Shown: positions 24,889-48,288, counted from the stretch's first letter. The stretch is DNA of 64,000 nt from Beroe forskalii (GCA_011033025.1 WFMF01000084.1:1-64000); one strand, 5' to 3'. Notes: a model not told the origin generated them from the sequence alone. Program-made: numbers and translations.

Positions 24889-25307
24889 CGAGTCTGACCC
24901 CTTCGCGCGCGCGCGCCATCCGCCAAAATTTCACAAAAATAATGGTCAGACAACGTTTGACAATAAATTATTTAACTTGAAGATGTTCCTAACCACTCCA
25001 CTTGTCTTGTCCATGTCATACGTTGTCTGACCCCTTCGCCTTCAGCTTCGGCGGGCGCGCGCGTGCGCGTGACAAACTTGTCCTATTTCTGATTAAATTG
25101 ACGAAAAACGTGGAAAAAATCCCTGTATTCTTTACACACCTTGAGCTTCTATTGTTTGTATTACTGTCTTTAATCTGTTTTGTTACTCAGACAACCAATG
25201 CAATTCGTGTTGTGGAACTTTGGCAATTAGTACTTCTCTATTTCAAATTTCAATGTTATAAGAGGCTGGAAGATCCAGTAAGAGGTGGAAAGTTGAAGAT
25301 ATTTGAG

Positions 25308-25426
25308 TTCTGAGAATAGTGTTGATGTATTTATCAAAATTGTTTATTTTATTTTATTTTATTTTTATTCTGAGAATAGTGTTGATGTATTTATCAAAAT
25401 TGTTTATTTTATTTTATTTTATTTTA
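25308..25426. repeat. 60-bp tandem duplication
   Basis: Two near-identical 60-bp units start TTCTGAGAATAGTG and end in TTTTA runs. The second starts at 25368. The duplication is absent from A1. Confidence 0.85.
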
Positions 25427-25994
25427 TTATAAAAGGTGCGTAAAGAATGTAAACGAACATGATTGTTATATTGTCTTTGTGAGCAGTGATGGTTAAATAC
25501 CATAACTCTTAAACTAAACTAAACTAACTATTAACCAATGCAATTGTTGTTGTTCTTGCTTGTTAATGTTGTTGTTTTTGAGCTTAGGTGCAGTGTTTCT
25601 TGGCAATGTATTCCATTATCTCTCTATATGGCTATATATGTTATCCTGCCCTATCAAGTTAAATTAATAAATTGGGGCGCTGTTTCTTATTACATGGCCT
25701 CTTACTTGTATGACTGACATCCTCAGTACCCAATGAAGCCTTATAAATATCAGAAAATTCATGGCTGTGGCACTTGAAACCAAATGGAAATAGAAGCAGT
25801 CAGGTGCGACAACAGTACCTATCAGAAATGAGCACAGATTATGATGTTACTGACTCTATTTCCACAGTGTGTACTTGATTTTTTCTTAGATGAAAGCTAT
25901 ATTGGTTGCCCAGGTGTCCTGACCTTTTGTGGCAAATTGCCACTTGTGTGCTTTGTGGCATGTTGAAGTGTCCAAATATTAACGTATCCCAACC

Positions 25995-26188
25995 TCCTGC
26001 TCCTTGTCAGCCTGTCAGATTTCCTATCTTTGCCCTAGCTTCTGCTACTTGTTAATCAGCCAAATTTCCTACCAACCTTACCCAAGCTTCTGCTGCTTAT
26101 CAGCCAGCCAGATATCATACTTTCCCCTACATTCTGTTTGGGTAACCAACTGGCCTTGAGCCATATTTGTAAAAAGATGCTTGTCAGC
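25995..26188. repeat. TTGTCAGCC minisatellite, left part (segment A2)
   Basis: The counterpart of 10440-10640, interrupted here by the retroelement. It resumes at 27514-27745. Confidence 0.6.
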
Positions 26189-27513
26189 TTTTTTTTTTGA
26201 AAAACCCATGAAGGGTACCGCAGAGGGCTTCTAAATACAATATAATATACAGTAAATAATCATTAAAATCGACCCGAAAGTTGGATGCTGCACGCCAATC
26301 AAGGAGACTCATAACAAGTGTGGAAGCGCTGCTTAAAAACACCAGAAAGGGTTGAAATGATTGGGGAAAACAATTAAGTTTTGTGTCCGCACACTTGAAC
26401 GCCAAATTACTCCAGCTGTCCACACAAAAACACATGTCATAGTCCAAGATTCAAAATCAAGTTCAAAACACATTGTCAAAATCACCCATACGCGCCGCTG
26501 TCAAGTTGCACTCTGGGCAACACTGCACACCTTCCCATTTCTGATGAAATGACGCTTGTCCTTATCAACGTCTGTTAGCCGCTTGACCTCTTTCACCAGC
26601 TCCCTGCGTTGCTCCCTCTGCTCCAGTGAACGGTCCGGATTAACGTACACCCTCTTGTACTTTTCCAGATGACTGAGTCTCCTCCCCTTCTGCATCAGCT
26701 GATCTGCTATGGTGGAGGATGTAGTCACTACCTTCACCGGTCTCGGTGAGCCACCGGGAACATGTTTCCACTCTGCAGACGTTGATTCGTGGTTTCTCCC
26801 CAACGCATCGAACAGCTCGCTGACCTTAGCACTCTCGGTGTCCTCATTTGCCTCGTCACTCAGTCCAAAAAATCATGACGTTCTTGCTGCGATCTTCAGT
26901 CTTAACAACGTCCTGGACGACTTTCTTCAGCACCGACTGGCTCAATGGCTTCTGTGAGCCCCCTGTACCACTCTGGACAACTGCACTGAAGGATTTGACC
27001 TCTTCCTTCACGGTCTCGCACACTGATGATTGTACTACAGTCTTGACTGAGTCCAACTTCTCCTGCTTGCACTCCAGCAGCTCTGACTGGAGCAAGATGA
27101 TCTTCTTCTGAGCTTCCAGAAGCTCTGCAGTCACACCACGGGGGGCGTATGAGCTGTCCACAACACTACACGTCAGGTTATCCAGCATACAGAGTGTATC
27201 AAGCAGTAGCATGAAAATTCTGTCCTTCTTCAGCTTGCTGATTGTGAAGGGGCTAAGTTCCCCGTCCTCTCCACACGAGCTCCTGCAGTGCCTCCTGGAT
27301 GTGATCCACACTGCTCTTCTTCAATTTCAAATTCCTCAGGGTCCGACTGCGATGTACTTGTACGCATTTTAATGCTACACAAGGTTGCAGCAGTTACAAA
27401 TCTTTAACTGATAAGCGTTGCGATAAGAGAGCAAGAAAATAGCAACGTATATGAAAGTGATAATACTGTACTTGAAAGTGATAATACTGTACTTGAAAGT
27501 GATAATACTGTAC
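26189..27513 (-). mobile_element. ORF1-only non-LTR retroelement, copy 1
   Basis: An insertion in A2 relative to A1. In minus-strand order it begins with three tandem 21-bp units (27514-27452, containing AGTACAGTATTATC), then a leader, the remains of one ORF, a short 3' UTR and a poly(A) of 10 (26198-26189). The tail has the block AGCCCTCTGCGGTACCC, shared with copy 2 at 40549-40565. There is no endonuclease or reverse transcriptase, and no room for one. Confidence 0.75.
26501..27367 (-). pseudogene. LINE-type ORF1 protein, frameshifted
   Basis: The start is likely ATG 27367 (MRTSTSQSDPEEF). After an early frameshift, the 151-codon frame 27311-26856 gives ELSPFTISKLKKDR, then a helical, charged stretch with SVKTVVQSSVCETVKEEVKS, ending KTEDRSKNVMIF. 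One extra T in a T run near 26865 breaks the frame. It resumes as SDEANEDTESAKVSELFDAL, then RPVKVVTTSSTIADQLMQKG and YVNPDRSLEQREQRRELVKE, and ends near HFIRNGKV. The second half resembles the C-terminal nucleic-acid-binding region of ORF1-type LINE proteins: name the RPxPVKV, K-x-LR and NPDxSLEQRE positions. The copy is not functional as read. Confidence 0.75.
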
Positions 27514-27880
27514 TAACCTTACCCTACCTACTGCTGCTTGTCAGCTTACAAATTTTTTTCCAAAATCAAATGTTACTCTACATTCTCCTACTTGTCAGCC
27601 TGCCAGATTACATACCAAAATAACCCCATTTTCTGCTGCTTGTCAGCCAGCCCACTTTCCTATAGACCATACCCTGCCTTTTGCTGCTTATCACTTTGTC
27701 GGCCTGAAAGATTTCTTAAAACCCAACCATACCTCATGTCATGCTGCTTGTTCAAATGACATTCCGCTACAGTCAACTTAACCCAACTTTCATGTAACCC
27801 AATTTTCACTTAACTGAAATAACGGATAATTGTTTATGAGCCGCATAATAGAATGAATAATTTTCTTTATTCTCTTCTTA

Positions 27881-27950
27881 GCTCAGCAAAGCAAAACGAA
27901 CTTTTTCTGAAATTTGAATTTCAGAAAAAGTTTGTTTCACTTCGCTGAGC
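27881..27950. repeat. 70-bp palindrome (segment A2)
   Basis: Arms GCTCAGCAAAGCAAAACGAA and TTCACTTCGCTGAGC, same length as in A1. Point changes differ between the two copies but pairing is largely kept. Confidence 0.7.
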
Positions 27951-28356
27951 AATTTTCATTGTTGGCAGGAAATCTGATAGGCTGTTGGCATACCAGACCT
28001 ATGTTGCCAGAGAGTGGTGTTCTGCTCTCAGCTAAGGATATCCACTGCATGTTGTCAAAATCAATGGTACTTTGCTTTTGTATGAGTGTGAACTATAAAT
28101 TTAATAAAATTAGAGTTGCTGAAAAATTGTTTTTGTTTTATACTTTTATCAAACTCTAAATAGATGCAAACATAGTATAATGAGAGTCCACATAATGATA
28201 TGGTAGTCAGTGGAGTAAAAGCTAACACTGGCACTTAATGAAGATGAAAACTAGTCATAAAATATCAAGAATGAATACAACTCAACATTACTGTGTACAT
28301 AACTCATCATAATATAATCATAACATTGAATAGCATTGAATCATTTTTATAATCAC

Positions 28357-28362
28357 TTTATT
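28357..28362 (-). promoter_or_regulatory. Polyadenylation signal AATAAA of the dsRBD gene
   Basis: AATAAA on the minus strand, about 128 nt after the stop codon at 28490, in an AT-rich 3' UTR. The same signal is kept in the truncated A1 copy. Confidence 0.6.
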
Positions 28363-28489
28363 TACAAATGCCAATATATTTACATTCACCCCCATATTCA
28401 TTGATTAAGTTTATCATAATGTTTCAATATTTACATTAATTATATAGATATAAAACATAATTATCCTCAAATATAAGTTCAAATTCAAG

Positions 28490-29771
28490 TCACATTGTCT
28501 TGATGTATTCCTTGAAGTCATCACTATCCAACATAAGTTGGGCAGCATTTGATTCTGCAACCTTTTTCTTCTGGTTCATCTCCCCCTTGAATGTAAGTGA
28601 GGTTTTATCATTAAATTGCATGGGTTATATATAGGTTTTATGAACCTTTATTTGGGTCTCTTACTACTTATATGGAAATGGACTAAGAATAAAATCAAGG
28701 GTGTCAAAAGACTAAGCAAATTCTTTGAATAACAATCATGATTGTTGAAATTGTGATAACATGATAATAAACTGTTATAACCTTATGTATACTATGTGCC
28801 TACCTGCACTGTAATTGTCTTATGTTTTGTGATGTGCAGAATAGCTGTTGATGTCCAATTCGCATTTCCATCTCGAACTGAGTGGTATTCTGGTAGCTTG
28901 TGCCCTCTCACTTGAAGCATGTGATGAAGGGCATTCTTTGGACCATCTGGCATGTATTCTGCTTCTTTTTCATGGTCTGTCTCTGTTACTATGATATAGT
29001 CATTCTCTTCTGCACATGAAATTAGAGAACTTGTAAATTTAAGGTAGCTATGTATAATTTGTCTGTTAGGCTTTCAATTATGCTTTGGTCAAGCTATGAT
29101 ATTCTGCTGGCAATTTGGTTATACTGTTATAGTAGGAGCAAAATCGAAAAATATTATTTCAGATGTACATATTTTTATGATTGATAGTGAAAAGTAGGGC
29201 TGTGGAAAAATAAAAATATGCTTAGGAAATTTTAGGCCCCCTTAGTGTTCAAAGCCCTTGTTAGCCCACAAATATGTTCCATGGCATAGCAAACAGGATT
29301 TTCAACTTTTCCAAAGGTCAGTTCTATATCTGAATAGACTGGATCATTCGTGAATATTAAATGGATGAACTTAAAAGAGTGTGCAAGTTCCCCACAAGCG
29401 ATTTGCATCAGTATAACCTATGGTTTGCATTGATAATAAATTATACAATTTTGTGCAAATCCTTGTCACAGAACGGTTTATGGTACCAAGCAACCAAACA
29501 TGTCTTGAGAATGTCGAGACGTCGCAATAAGATATTTTACTTTATAAGATGATATAAATATTCAATTACCTCTTGTCGTAAGTGGGACAATAAAACTCTT
29601 CAGCAATTCTGAGAAGAAACACGTGTCAATTAGCTGCATTATAGTATCAAGCAATCAATAATAAATCCGATCCAAACTTGAGTTCAATATGTGTGTCTGT
29701 GACATGTTTTAATAAATCCCATAAATGCAAACATTGAATTTGATAAGATACTTACGTTTCTCTGATTGCAT
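28490..29771 (-). CDS. Small single-domain dsRNA-binding protein, 105 aa, three exons
   Basis: Exons: 29771-29756 (ATG to MQSEK), 29009-28804 and 28585-28490 (stop TGA). Phases fit at both joins (1, then 0). Exon 1 has a GTAAGT donor, exon 2 a GTGCAG acceptor and a GTAGG donor, exon 3 a TTCAAG acceptor. Residues 1-24 are acidic and unstructured. Residues about 25-95 fit a dsRNA-binding domain: helix 1 with PKNALHHMLQ and PEYHSV, beta strands with NWTSTAILHIT and KTITVQGE, and the basic-helix signature KKKVAESNAAQLML (family form KKxAKxxAAxxxL). The protein is little more than the domain. It lies divergent from NFS1, 1.55 kb away. I cannot name the orthologue. It might act as a partner of a larger RNA enzyme, by inference only. 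A truncated copy lies at 11935-12336. Confidence 0.75.
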
Positions 29772-29987
29772 AATACATCAACTGTTGTAGAAGAGATCAA
29801 TCAGTTTTCAACTGCTATCATTTGCTAAAATGAAAGTAGGTTAGCGTGTTACATTGTTTTTATAGCCTGAAGTATTTAAGTACAGTTAAATTAATTTATT
29901 TGATAACAACCTCGAGTAGCGAAATTATACTGAATTGTGAATATGTGTTTGTTGTCAATGTTTGAATGTATAACACTGTTGCCCATT

Positions 29988-30047
29988 CAAACACTGAAAC
30001 CCATTTAAACACTGAAACCCATTTAAACACTGAAACCCATTTAAACC
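29988..30047. repeat. 18-bp minisatellite, 3-4 copies
   Basis: Unit AACACTGAAACCCATTTA, repeated with few changes. It lies between the two divergent genes. The open frames across it (117 codons plus, 67 codons minus) are partly repeat translations and show no domain. Confidence 0.8.
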
Positions 30048-30859
30048 GTATCCGTATAGCAAATGGCATTGCAAAACCTGCAAACGATGCCCAAACCTAC
30101 GCTTACAATACACAAACACAACACCGCAAGTCGCTATGGAAAATGACAGGCTTTCCAAGTCATGAACAACACGTCAGACATGTTGTTTTTGACTGGAATT
30201 TGACTGATATACGTTACAGTGTGCGAGAAACTGTCAAAAATATACGTACTCTCGCATTACTAATGGCATCAAAACGACAAGTCCTTCAAATTCACATTGT
30301 ATTAATATCGATGTACTAATTCGCATTATAATAAACGAGCAAAAGCTTTCTGCCTACAGAAAACGGACTAACAAGTACAATCCATGCAGTTTTCGGTATG
30401 TGTATAATACAGCGGCCATTAGCACGTAGTGTTAAAGTTTTATTACTAGTTGGTATGTCGAGTTTTTATCAACTGTTAGTGTATAGAATGTTATGTTAAT
30501 TGAAAAAGCATATAGCTGCGTCACAGTGAAATTACCCTGATTATGAAAAAATGCTGGATGTTTTAAGCTGCAAATACACATTGGATAATGTGCAGTGATT
30601 GAAATACACATGCGATGTATCCTGTACTCATGTATATCAAGAGCAACAGTAAACGTACAAAATAAATGGACAAAAACGTAGGTTTGAGACGCATTTTCTG
30701 TACACGAAGGAATCCAGTGTACATTTTCTCTGTGATACCTTGGTAGTAGTTGAGTAGGCACCTGATACACTGTTGTCATTACTACGATTCAAAGTGCAAA
30801 TTCATGACTTGGAAGCGCCTATAATCTCCTCTGCGTGCGGTATTTTACAGGAATTATGG

Positions 30860-30966
30860 AACCTGATGACAGCCAATGGGCGAAAGGACTGGGAGTGATG
30901 ATAGCCAATGGGAAATAGGAATGGGAGTGATGATAGCCAATGGCCTTGCGTTGTGAGGGTCACGTG
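30860..30966 (+). promoter_or_regulatory. Three CCAAT boxes at 32-bp spacing plus CACGTG box
   Basis: AGCCAATGG occurs at 30871, 30903 and 30935, exactly 32 bp apart, about three helical turns. The surrounding GGGAGTGATGAT is also repeated. CACGTG follows at 30961-30966 (GTCACGTGG). CCAAT is the NF-Y site and this spacing is common in NF-Y-driven promoters; CACGTG is a USF/MITF-type E-box. The array is about 380 bp from the NFS1 ATG. Its target gene is inferred from position. Confidence 0.6.
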
Positions 30967-31317
30967 GTTTTCTAGTACGCAAATACATGTAACGAAAAAT
31001 TGGTTTGAATTAATGTATGTATTATTTATCTATCTTACCGCTACAATAGAAAGTCAGTCATAAGTTGTAACCCATAATGATGCAAGGAAATTTAAAATAA
31101 AATGGTAATTCATTGGGTTTCACAGCATACCCACGATGCAACGACGAATGGGAGGCATTATAAAGTTTCGTTAAAATTGGACAAACGCCAAACAAATAAA
31201 ATATGTTTGGGTTTAAGATTTCAGCGTACTTGATATTTATATCCCTCAAAATATCAAATACGCTCAGCTCCTTTATAAAGCATTTTAAACTCAATCATTT
31301 TATATAGGTACTAAGTC

Positions 31318-42566
<11,249 letters not shown>

Positions 42567-43200
42567 TGATTTGATGCTCCTTGGATACCTAAGAACTTCA
42601 AAACACCTGGGGGTTTTTTGAATCGCCTCAGCTCATTGCGACTCCACCTCTTAAAATGAGATCTTGCGCTACAAACAAGATCGGAGGACTACGTTTTTCT
42701 TTAGAAGGGGCTGAAAGCACAACTAAAAACTATAAAATCGTCTTTCTGACGTGGTCAACAGACGTTTTCAACCAGCATAGAGATGATGTGCTAACATCAA
42801 CAAACATTCTGCCAGAACGATAGGCTCAAGTGGCTAATGTCAGACGCCGTCCGACTCTTAGATTCTTCGAGCGTGCGGCAGGCAACGGGTGACCCTCTCA
42901 GTCACTTGCGCTTATAGCAAGTCACGTTTTTGCAATGATTCATTGCAAATTCATGAAAACTAGGGTAAACTGTAATAGCATGTTAAAAAAGTACTATAAA
43001 AGTTAAAACCGTATATCCATCAGCATGTTTAATCATGATAATATCATAGTGCATCATGATGTATTTCATATTTAATTAATTTCAAAGCCCTCAGGGGTAC
43101 CCCACGTAACCGTGGGTTTTCAATCGAAAGAAAATGAATGTTTTTTACGCCAGTTAAAAGGCACAAAAATAGAAAACCAAAGCCACTTCTATTATCTTAA
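42567..43200. other. Region after NFS1 with a third ORF1-element-like tail
   Basis: The block AGCCCTCAGGGGTACCCC at 43087-43105 resembles the 3' ends of the two ORF1-only elements, followed by GTGGGTTTTC. Upstream sequence has no ORF1 similarity, so this would be a very short, 5'-truncated copy. The rest is presumably the NFS1 3' UTR and spacer. Confidence 0.45.
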
Positions 43201-43592
43201 GGCGACTGCATAGACTTAGGTTGATCGAAAATCAGGTTTAATGTAAAAACGCACACAAATGTCGATACAAATAATATTTTGTCATCAATTGTTTTACATC
43301 AGTTAGAAAACGAAATTCTTCAGAAACAAATGGAGCCAGATGTTTGGTTTAGGCCCCCCAAAACTTTTTTAGCCCATTTGGCTATTTGGGCCAAAAATTT
43401 GTCAAAATATGCGTAAAATGGGCTTAAAAATTTTTGGAGGTCAAAATCAAAAATCCAGCTCCATTTGTTTCTGAGGAATTTAGTTTTGTAACTGATGCAT
43501 AAAGAATAACGAAAACAAAAATATTCAAAGCAACATTTGTGTGTTTTTAAATTAAACCTGATTTTCGATCAACCTAAGTCTATGCAGTCACC
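43201..43592. mobile_element. 392-bp foldback MITE
   Basis: Long arms (about 150 bp) start GGCGACTGCATAGACTTAGG and end with the inverse CTAAGTCTATGCAGTCACC. Inner arm words AAACAAATGGAGCCAG and CCAGCTCCATTTGTTT also pair. TAA flanks both sides and may be the target duplication. Non-coding. Confidence 0.75.
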
Positions 43593-44159
43593 TAATGTTT
43601 AGCAGAGACTAAATTAATGACATTGGTCAAATCAGCTGGCAAATTAGTGATAAACTTTCGCACTGATAGGTCAATGTCCAATGAATTTGTTTGACATTTG
43701 TCATTTTATGTAGTAAATGTACATAATATTATGTACGTTTTAGGGATTACAGGTTATCTAAATAAATCATATTTTGTGAGATAAACTTGAAATATCTTCA
43801 CACGACCCTCTGTAACTTATTAAATTGAAGTTTTCCTTTTTAATCAATTCCTCTGTTTCATTGAATCTCTTCTATATGAAATAGTACGAATAAGTTACAA
43901 ATACAATATACAAATAACAGCATTTTTTCCTATTTTAGTATTTTGCATTCATAAGACAAGTAATATTCCAGCATTTCCAACCCTACAGCATTCTTTCACA
44001 TATCTGACTCACTCTGTAACATATTACATTTAAAACTTTTGGAAATATCCGTTCATCAAGTACCCATATATCCATTGATATCCAAATAAATACATTCTAA
44101 ATCCCATCAATCCATAGCACTCGCCATGTTTCACTTCAAGCACTCCTCGCTCACTGCAG
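43593..44159. other. AT-rich non-coding stretch
   Basis: Nothing was recognised. Confidence 0.4.
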
Positions 44160-44243
44160 AAGAGAGAAGGATTCTGCAGGGAGGCACGGGCTAAGCTCAC
44201 TGCTCAGTTCAACCCCTGGAAGTGGAAGGAACTACTGAAACAG
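44160..44243 (+). CDS. Orphan exon candidate, 28 codons
   Basis: A clean acceptor (CTCCTCGCTCACTGCAG) opens a frame of exactly 28 codons, with GFCREARAKLTAQF and NPWKWKELLKQ, and a consensus donor GTAAGC. Residue composition looks protein-like (Trp pair, amphipathic end). The gene is not recognised. A phase-compatible terminal exon lies at 57168-57209, 12.9 kb on. It might equally belong to a gene whose other exons I cannot see. Confidence 0.35.
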
Positions 44244-44302
44244 GTAAGCTTTTCACTAGCTTTTCTAATTACACAGGTGTCTCACTGTCTCGATTGCGAA
44301 AA

Positions 44303-44365
44303 ATTTAATTCTGAAAAAATTTAATTCTGAAAAAATTTAATTCTGAAAAATTTAATTCTGACATT
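44303..44365. repeat. 17-bp tandem repeat, 3-4 copies
   Basis: Unit AATTTAATTCTGAAAAA with length variation. Confidence 0.8.
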
Positions 44366-46821
44366 TCCGTGTCCTACGGCACCATGTTCGCGACTTATAG
44401 TTAAATCAGTATAACGTACGTACAATTATAGCGGTCGTGTGAAATTTTCTGAAATCGTTCTTAGGACTCGCAACATCTACATTATAAAGCATAGGATTAT
44501 TAGTTACCCACGCCTTGGTTTGACCCGGATCAGCGCTCAGGATTTGTGTGATGCAGTGTTGGTCGAGCTCCGATTTAGGTAAAATAGTACACTGCCATCT
44601 ATAACAGCACATTGTTTTGTTTTAAATTTTATTCACTGGGCCTGATATTAAAGAAAGTGGAACCCTTCTTCTGACGTTGGCGCTACCATTGCTATGGCAA
44701 TTTTGCATTAAGATGTTGTTAAAATGTATCCCCACTATCATCCCACACCATGTATCTAACCAGGAGTGATAAACGCCTGCGCTTATCACTCTATTAGAGG
44801 GGGTCCTGAATGCTGCCAATTATCAGATGGTTATTTATTTCAATGTGAGATATAACTATCATGTCATGATGTGAACTTATTGGGTGATGCGTATCTAGCT
44901 GGGTTATTGGGTGGATGTTTTATTGTAGGGACTCCTCCATTTAGATGGATACAGAAATCAGCAGTAGGGGAGTTTATGTTGCGGGCCGAGATGGGTTGTT
45001 ATTAAATAGCCACTTCTTCATGTCGAGTGGTCGATATATTAGGAATGTAATCAAAATTTAAATACATTTACAATCACCGCTTTTAGCCTTCCCCCCTGGC
45101 ATGCGGACAGAAAAACAGTTTGACTTCTCGCCCTCGATTATAAAGGCTAAATTAAGAGTTTCAAATGATTACTTGCATATTTATAATATTCATTATCCAA
45201 TATACGTGGTGTCATTAAGTGCTAATTATAGCACTTAATTAGAACTCAGTTAAGGGAAACACATGAAAAGTTCTATTATCCCGTATTATCACCATTCACT
45301 TTGTATCTATTGTTTCTTCACTATTATTGGGATACAATGGCAACAATGGACTTATAATCAACAAACGAAGAACTAAGAAGTTATCTGCTTGTTAACACTG
45401 TTGTTGTCGCCTGGTTACTTTTACAGTTTCGTTATGCGGTGGAACGCTGTACAGCTCCCTGTAGTCGTTATGATGGTGTATGAAGTCATCTGAACCAGTT
45501 ATCTGCGTAGATATCTGTTCTATACTATGTGGGGATTAATTGATATGCCAACATATTTGCCAACTTGTGACCCTCTCGAGAATCAGCGCCGCGTCAGTGG
45601 GTCATACATCGTACGACAATTCTAACTCTGTTTTAAACTGTGAGCGTGAGGGCGCACAGGATGGGGTCAGATCACTCAAACAGCGCCACAGTCACGACTG
45701 AAAACTGCAGTGAAATGCTCTTAGCCCGGTTTCTATATCATATGCACCTAACCACTTTTCTAGGATTATAAACTTTGACTTGAACGCGAATATGATTAAA
45801 TTTTGAAATGCAGATGTGATCTTTATATTATAACAAACATAACAGGCTGCGTTTCATTTTTTATCATAAGACTCTACTGTAACGAATCTCGCTCTGCATA
45901 ACGAATAAACGGTGTTTTTTGGCCATCAAAACACTGTCCTGAACCCTGATTCTGCCATCTCACTCCAATACCTGCTGTGTTAGTTGCTCTACAGATCTAT
46001 AATAAGATGGCATAATCTATTAATCTAACCCCCGCTTTCCGAAAATAGGCGGTTATTTTAAACAATTTGTCAGCGCACTCAGTGTTAAAGAGTTAGAGAC
46101 ATCATTTCGACCGCCTATTTATTCTGAGCATATGTTAAAATAAGATGGCATATTCTAAAAGCGGCTGCGTTTTTGCCACGGAACTAAACCAGATTAATTA
46201 AATCCCGTTGATAGGTAAAATATAACGGAGTATTACAGTCTTATTTGAACTATAACTTATAATAGTCTTGGCTTGATAATGCAATATATGAACAGCGGAA
46301 AGTTACTGGTTTTGATTAATTTAGTTTATACCTACAGAGACTCGATTTATTAAGACGGCAGTTTCAAATTTGGTTACATCGCTTTAATCAGAACGTATTA
46401 TATTCCACGCTAGTTACAGACACTTAAGCAGTTGGTTTTTAACAGGCACCGTCGTGTGGGGACCTACACCGTTAAAACGACGCGTAAGAGAAAAAGGCGG
46501 TTCAACGTCATCAACGCACTACATTGAAATATGATAATGACGTCATCATACTCGCCTATTTTTCGTGCGCGGGGTATAATACCCTGGCGTGGCATAAACT
46601 AGGTGAGAACACCCCGGTTAAGCATATGTGTGCAGATCGCTCGATTACCGTTTGACTCGATAAAGACGCACACACTTCATGTTCGCGCGTCAACTATCTG
46701 TATCAAAATTTAATTCAAAGCACACAATTTTGCTCGTCTTAACTGTCTTTATCTGGCCCTTATATGCGTTAGCTTTCTAGCTGAGCTTTTGCTCTATGAT
46801 TTGTCCTGAAAATCGTTCTGC
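44366..46821. other. Long non-coding stretch
   Basis: No exon, RNA gene or element was recognised with confidence. A weak inverted pair (AGGCGGTTATTTT and CCGCCTATTTATT) lies at 46050-46125. The sequence CGCTCGATTACCG...GATAAAGACGCAC at 46640-46670 resembles the MITE at 53470. Confidence 0.4.
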
Positions 46822-47195
46822 GTAATGTTACTATGAATACCTTTCTATTGCGTTGTGTTACCATGACTACCATTATTTTACGTAATGTTACCATGACTAA
46901 CATTCTACTGCGTAATGCTACCATGAGTACCATTCTATTACGTAATGTTACCATAGCTACCATTCTATTACGTAATGTTACCATGGCTACCATTCTATTT
47001 CGTTATGTTACCATGAACACCATTCTAATGCGTAATGTTACCATGACTTCCATTCTACTGCGTAATGTTACCATAGCCACCATTCTAATGCGTAATGTTA
47101 CCATGGCTTCCATTCTACTGCGTAATGTTACCATGACTGCCGTTCTACTGCGTAATGTTACCATGACTACCATTCTATTTCATAATGTTACCAGG
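46822..47195. repeat. 30-bp minisatellite, 12-13 units
   Basis: Unit close to GCGTAATGTTACCATGACTA plus CCATTCTACT. Because 30 is a multiple of 3, it keeps both strands open: the plus frame 46833-47300 reads a 10-residue repeat (NVTMTTILLR) and the minus frame another. I regard both as artefacts. Copy B1 has only about three units (16070-16155). Confidence 0.85.
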
Positions 47196-48288
47196 ACTCT
47201 GCACAGTGCACTACCATCGGACCATCTTATCTCGTTGTCATGCCAACCACCGCTTTATGTTTATCTCCTTGCTTATATGCTGAAGTATCTGAAAGTCTGA
47301 AACAACTGTAGATCTCGCATGAACAGAGAATATGGATTTACTCCCTGCTTAGAAGATAGAAGGTTTGACATCACCAGCTACCCACTCTAAACCCTGATAA
47401 TCCCATCTCTCTCCCTGGCCTGGTGCAGTGATCTCTACTCTGCCTTCACCTAGCTTTCACCCCACACTATATACTTACATATATACCTCCCTACCCAGGC
47501 ATTGGATCCTTCCCCCGATCCTTCATTACTCTGCCTCATTATCGTATATCCCAGCCACGGAGAAGTTATCAGGAAGAGCTGCCGTGGCCTCCAATTATTC
47601 CTTATATGGGCATAACCCTGCTGTTTATTCCCATGTTTGGTGAAATGATATAAGGCCTTGAAACTGACTCCAGTCTGCTCTGCTACATGGTTCATCAGAA
47701 AGAGAGAGGACTCAGCGCGTCACCATGCCACGATAATGACATTACTTCACAGTGTCTACAAGTGGGAGGGGTATCAGGAGATCAGAGGCTTATCTCAGAA
47801 CTATAGTAGATATATCGAGCAATGGTTACATAACATGCTCCTCCTCTTCCATCTCCTCCTCCTCCTCCTTCTCCTCTTCCATTTGTCTCATCTTCTTTTT
47901 CTCAGAAACCATATATCTTATGTAATGTTTAGCTTTGTGTATTTAAGCGAGTTCATAAACTAGCCAATGCAATATATAATTGGTCTTTATATATCTATCT
48001 AAAGATATAGCAGAAGTTTGTAGTCTTGTATCGGATGAAGTGGTGGTCCACTTGATTATAATCTATCCTGCGTTACAATCTTGCGGTTGTTTTCCGAAAT
48101 TCGTGTAATTATTTTATTATTATATTACAATATATGTTACGTTTCTTATTGGTTTCCCAATGATTTCAAATTTCCGAATTACGTCTCGCTGGCTTCGCAG
48201 TTCGTGGTTGTTACGTCGTGGTTGTTTTCTGGAATATATCGAAATCGTTCTTTGGAAATGGAAGATTTTGGTTTTCTCTGTTCGGTCG

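Larger units (their letters stand above)
24889..28907 (+). repeat. Duplicated segment A, copy A2
   Basis: The partner of 6610-12336. This copy continues without a break into the intact dsRNA-binding gene, lacks the 1.58-kb TIR element and the LINE found in A1, and carries an ORF1-only retroelement at 26189-27513 that A1 lacks. Confidence 0.8.
29772..31317. other. Divergent intergenic region between the dsRBD gene and NFS1
   Basis: It holds the 18-bp minisatellite, a CCAAT-box array and an E-box (see the separate entry). I see no convincing exon. Both genes start at its edges, so both promoters must lie here or in upstream non-coding exons. Confidence 0.5.

Noticed and set aside
29966..30319. 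117-codon frame as a gene
   Set aside because: It starts inside an 18-bp minisatellite, has no recognisable domain and lies in the divergent promoter region.
44129..44196. ATG frame MFHFKHSSLTAEERR as a gene start
   Set aside because: It hits a stop within 23 codons; the overlapping frame has splice sites on both sides and no stop.
46833..47300. 155-codon frame with a decapeptide repeat, as a protein gene
   Set aside because: It is the translation of a 30-bp minisatellite; the opposite strand is open too, and the duplicate B1 has only about three units.
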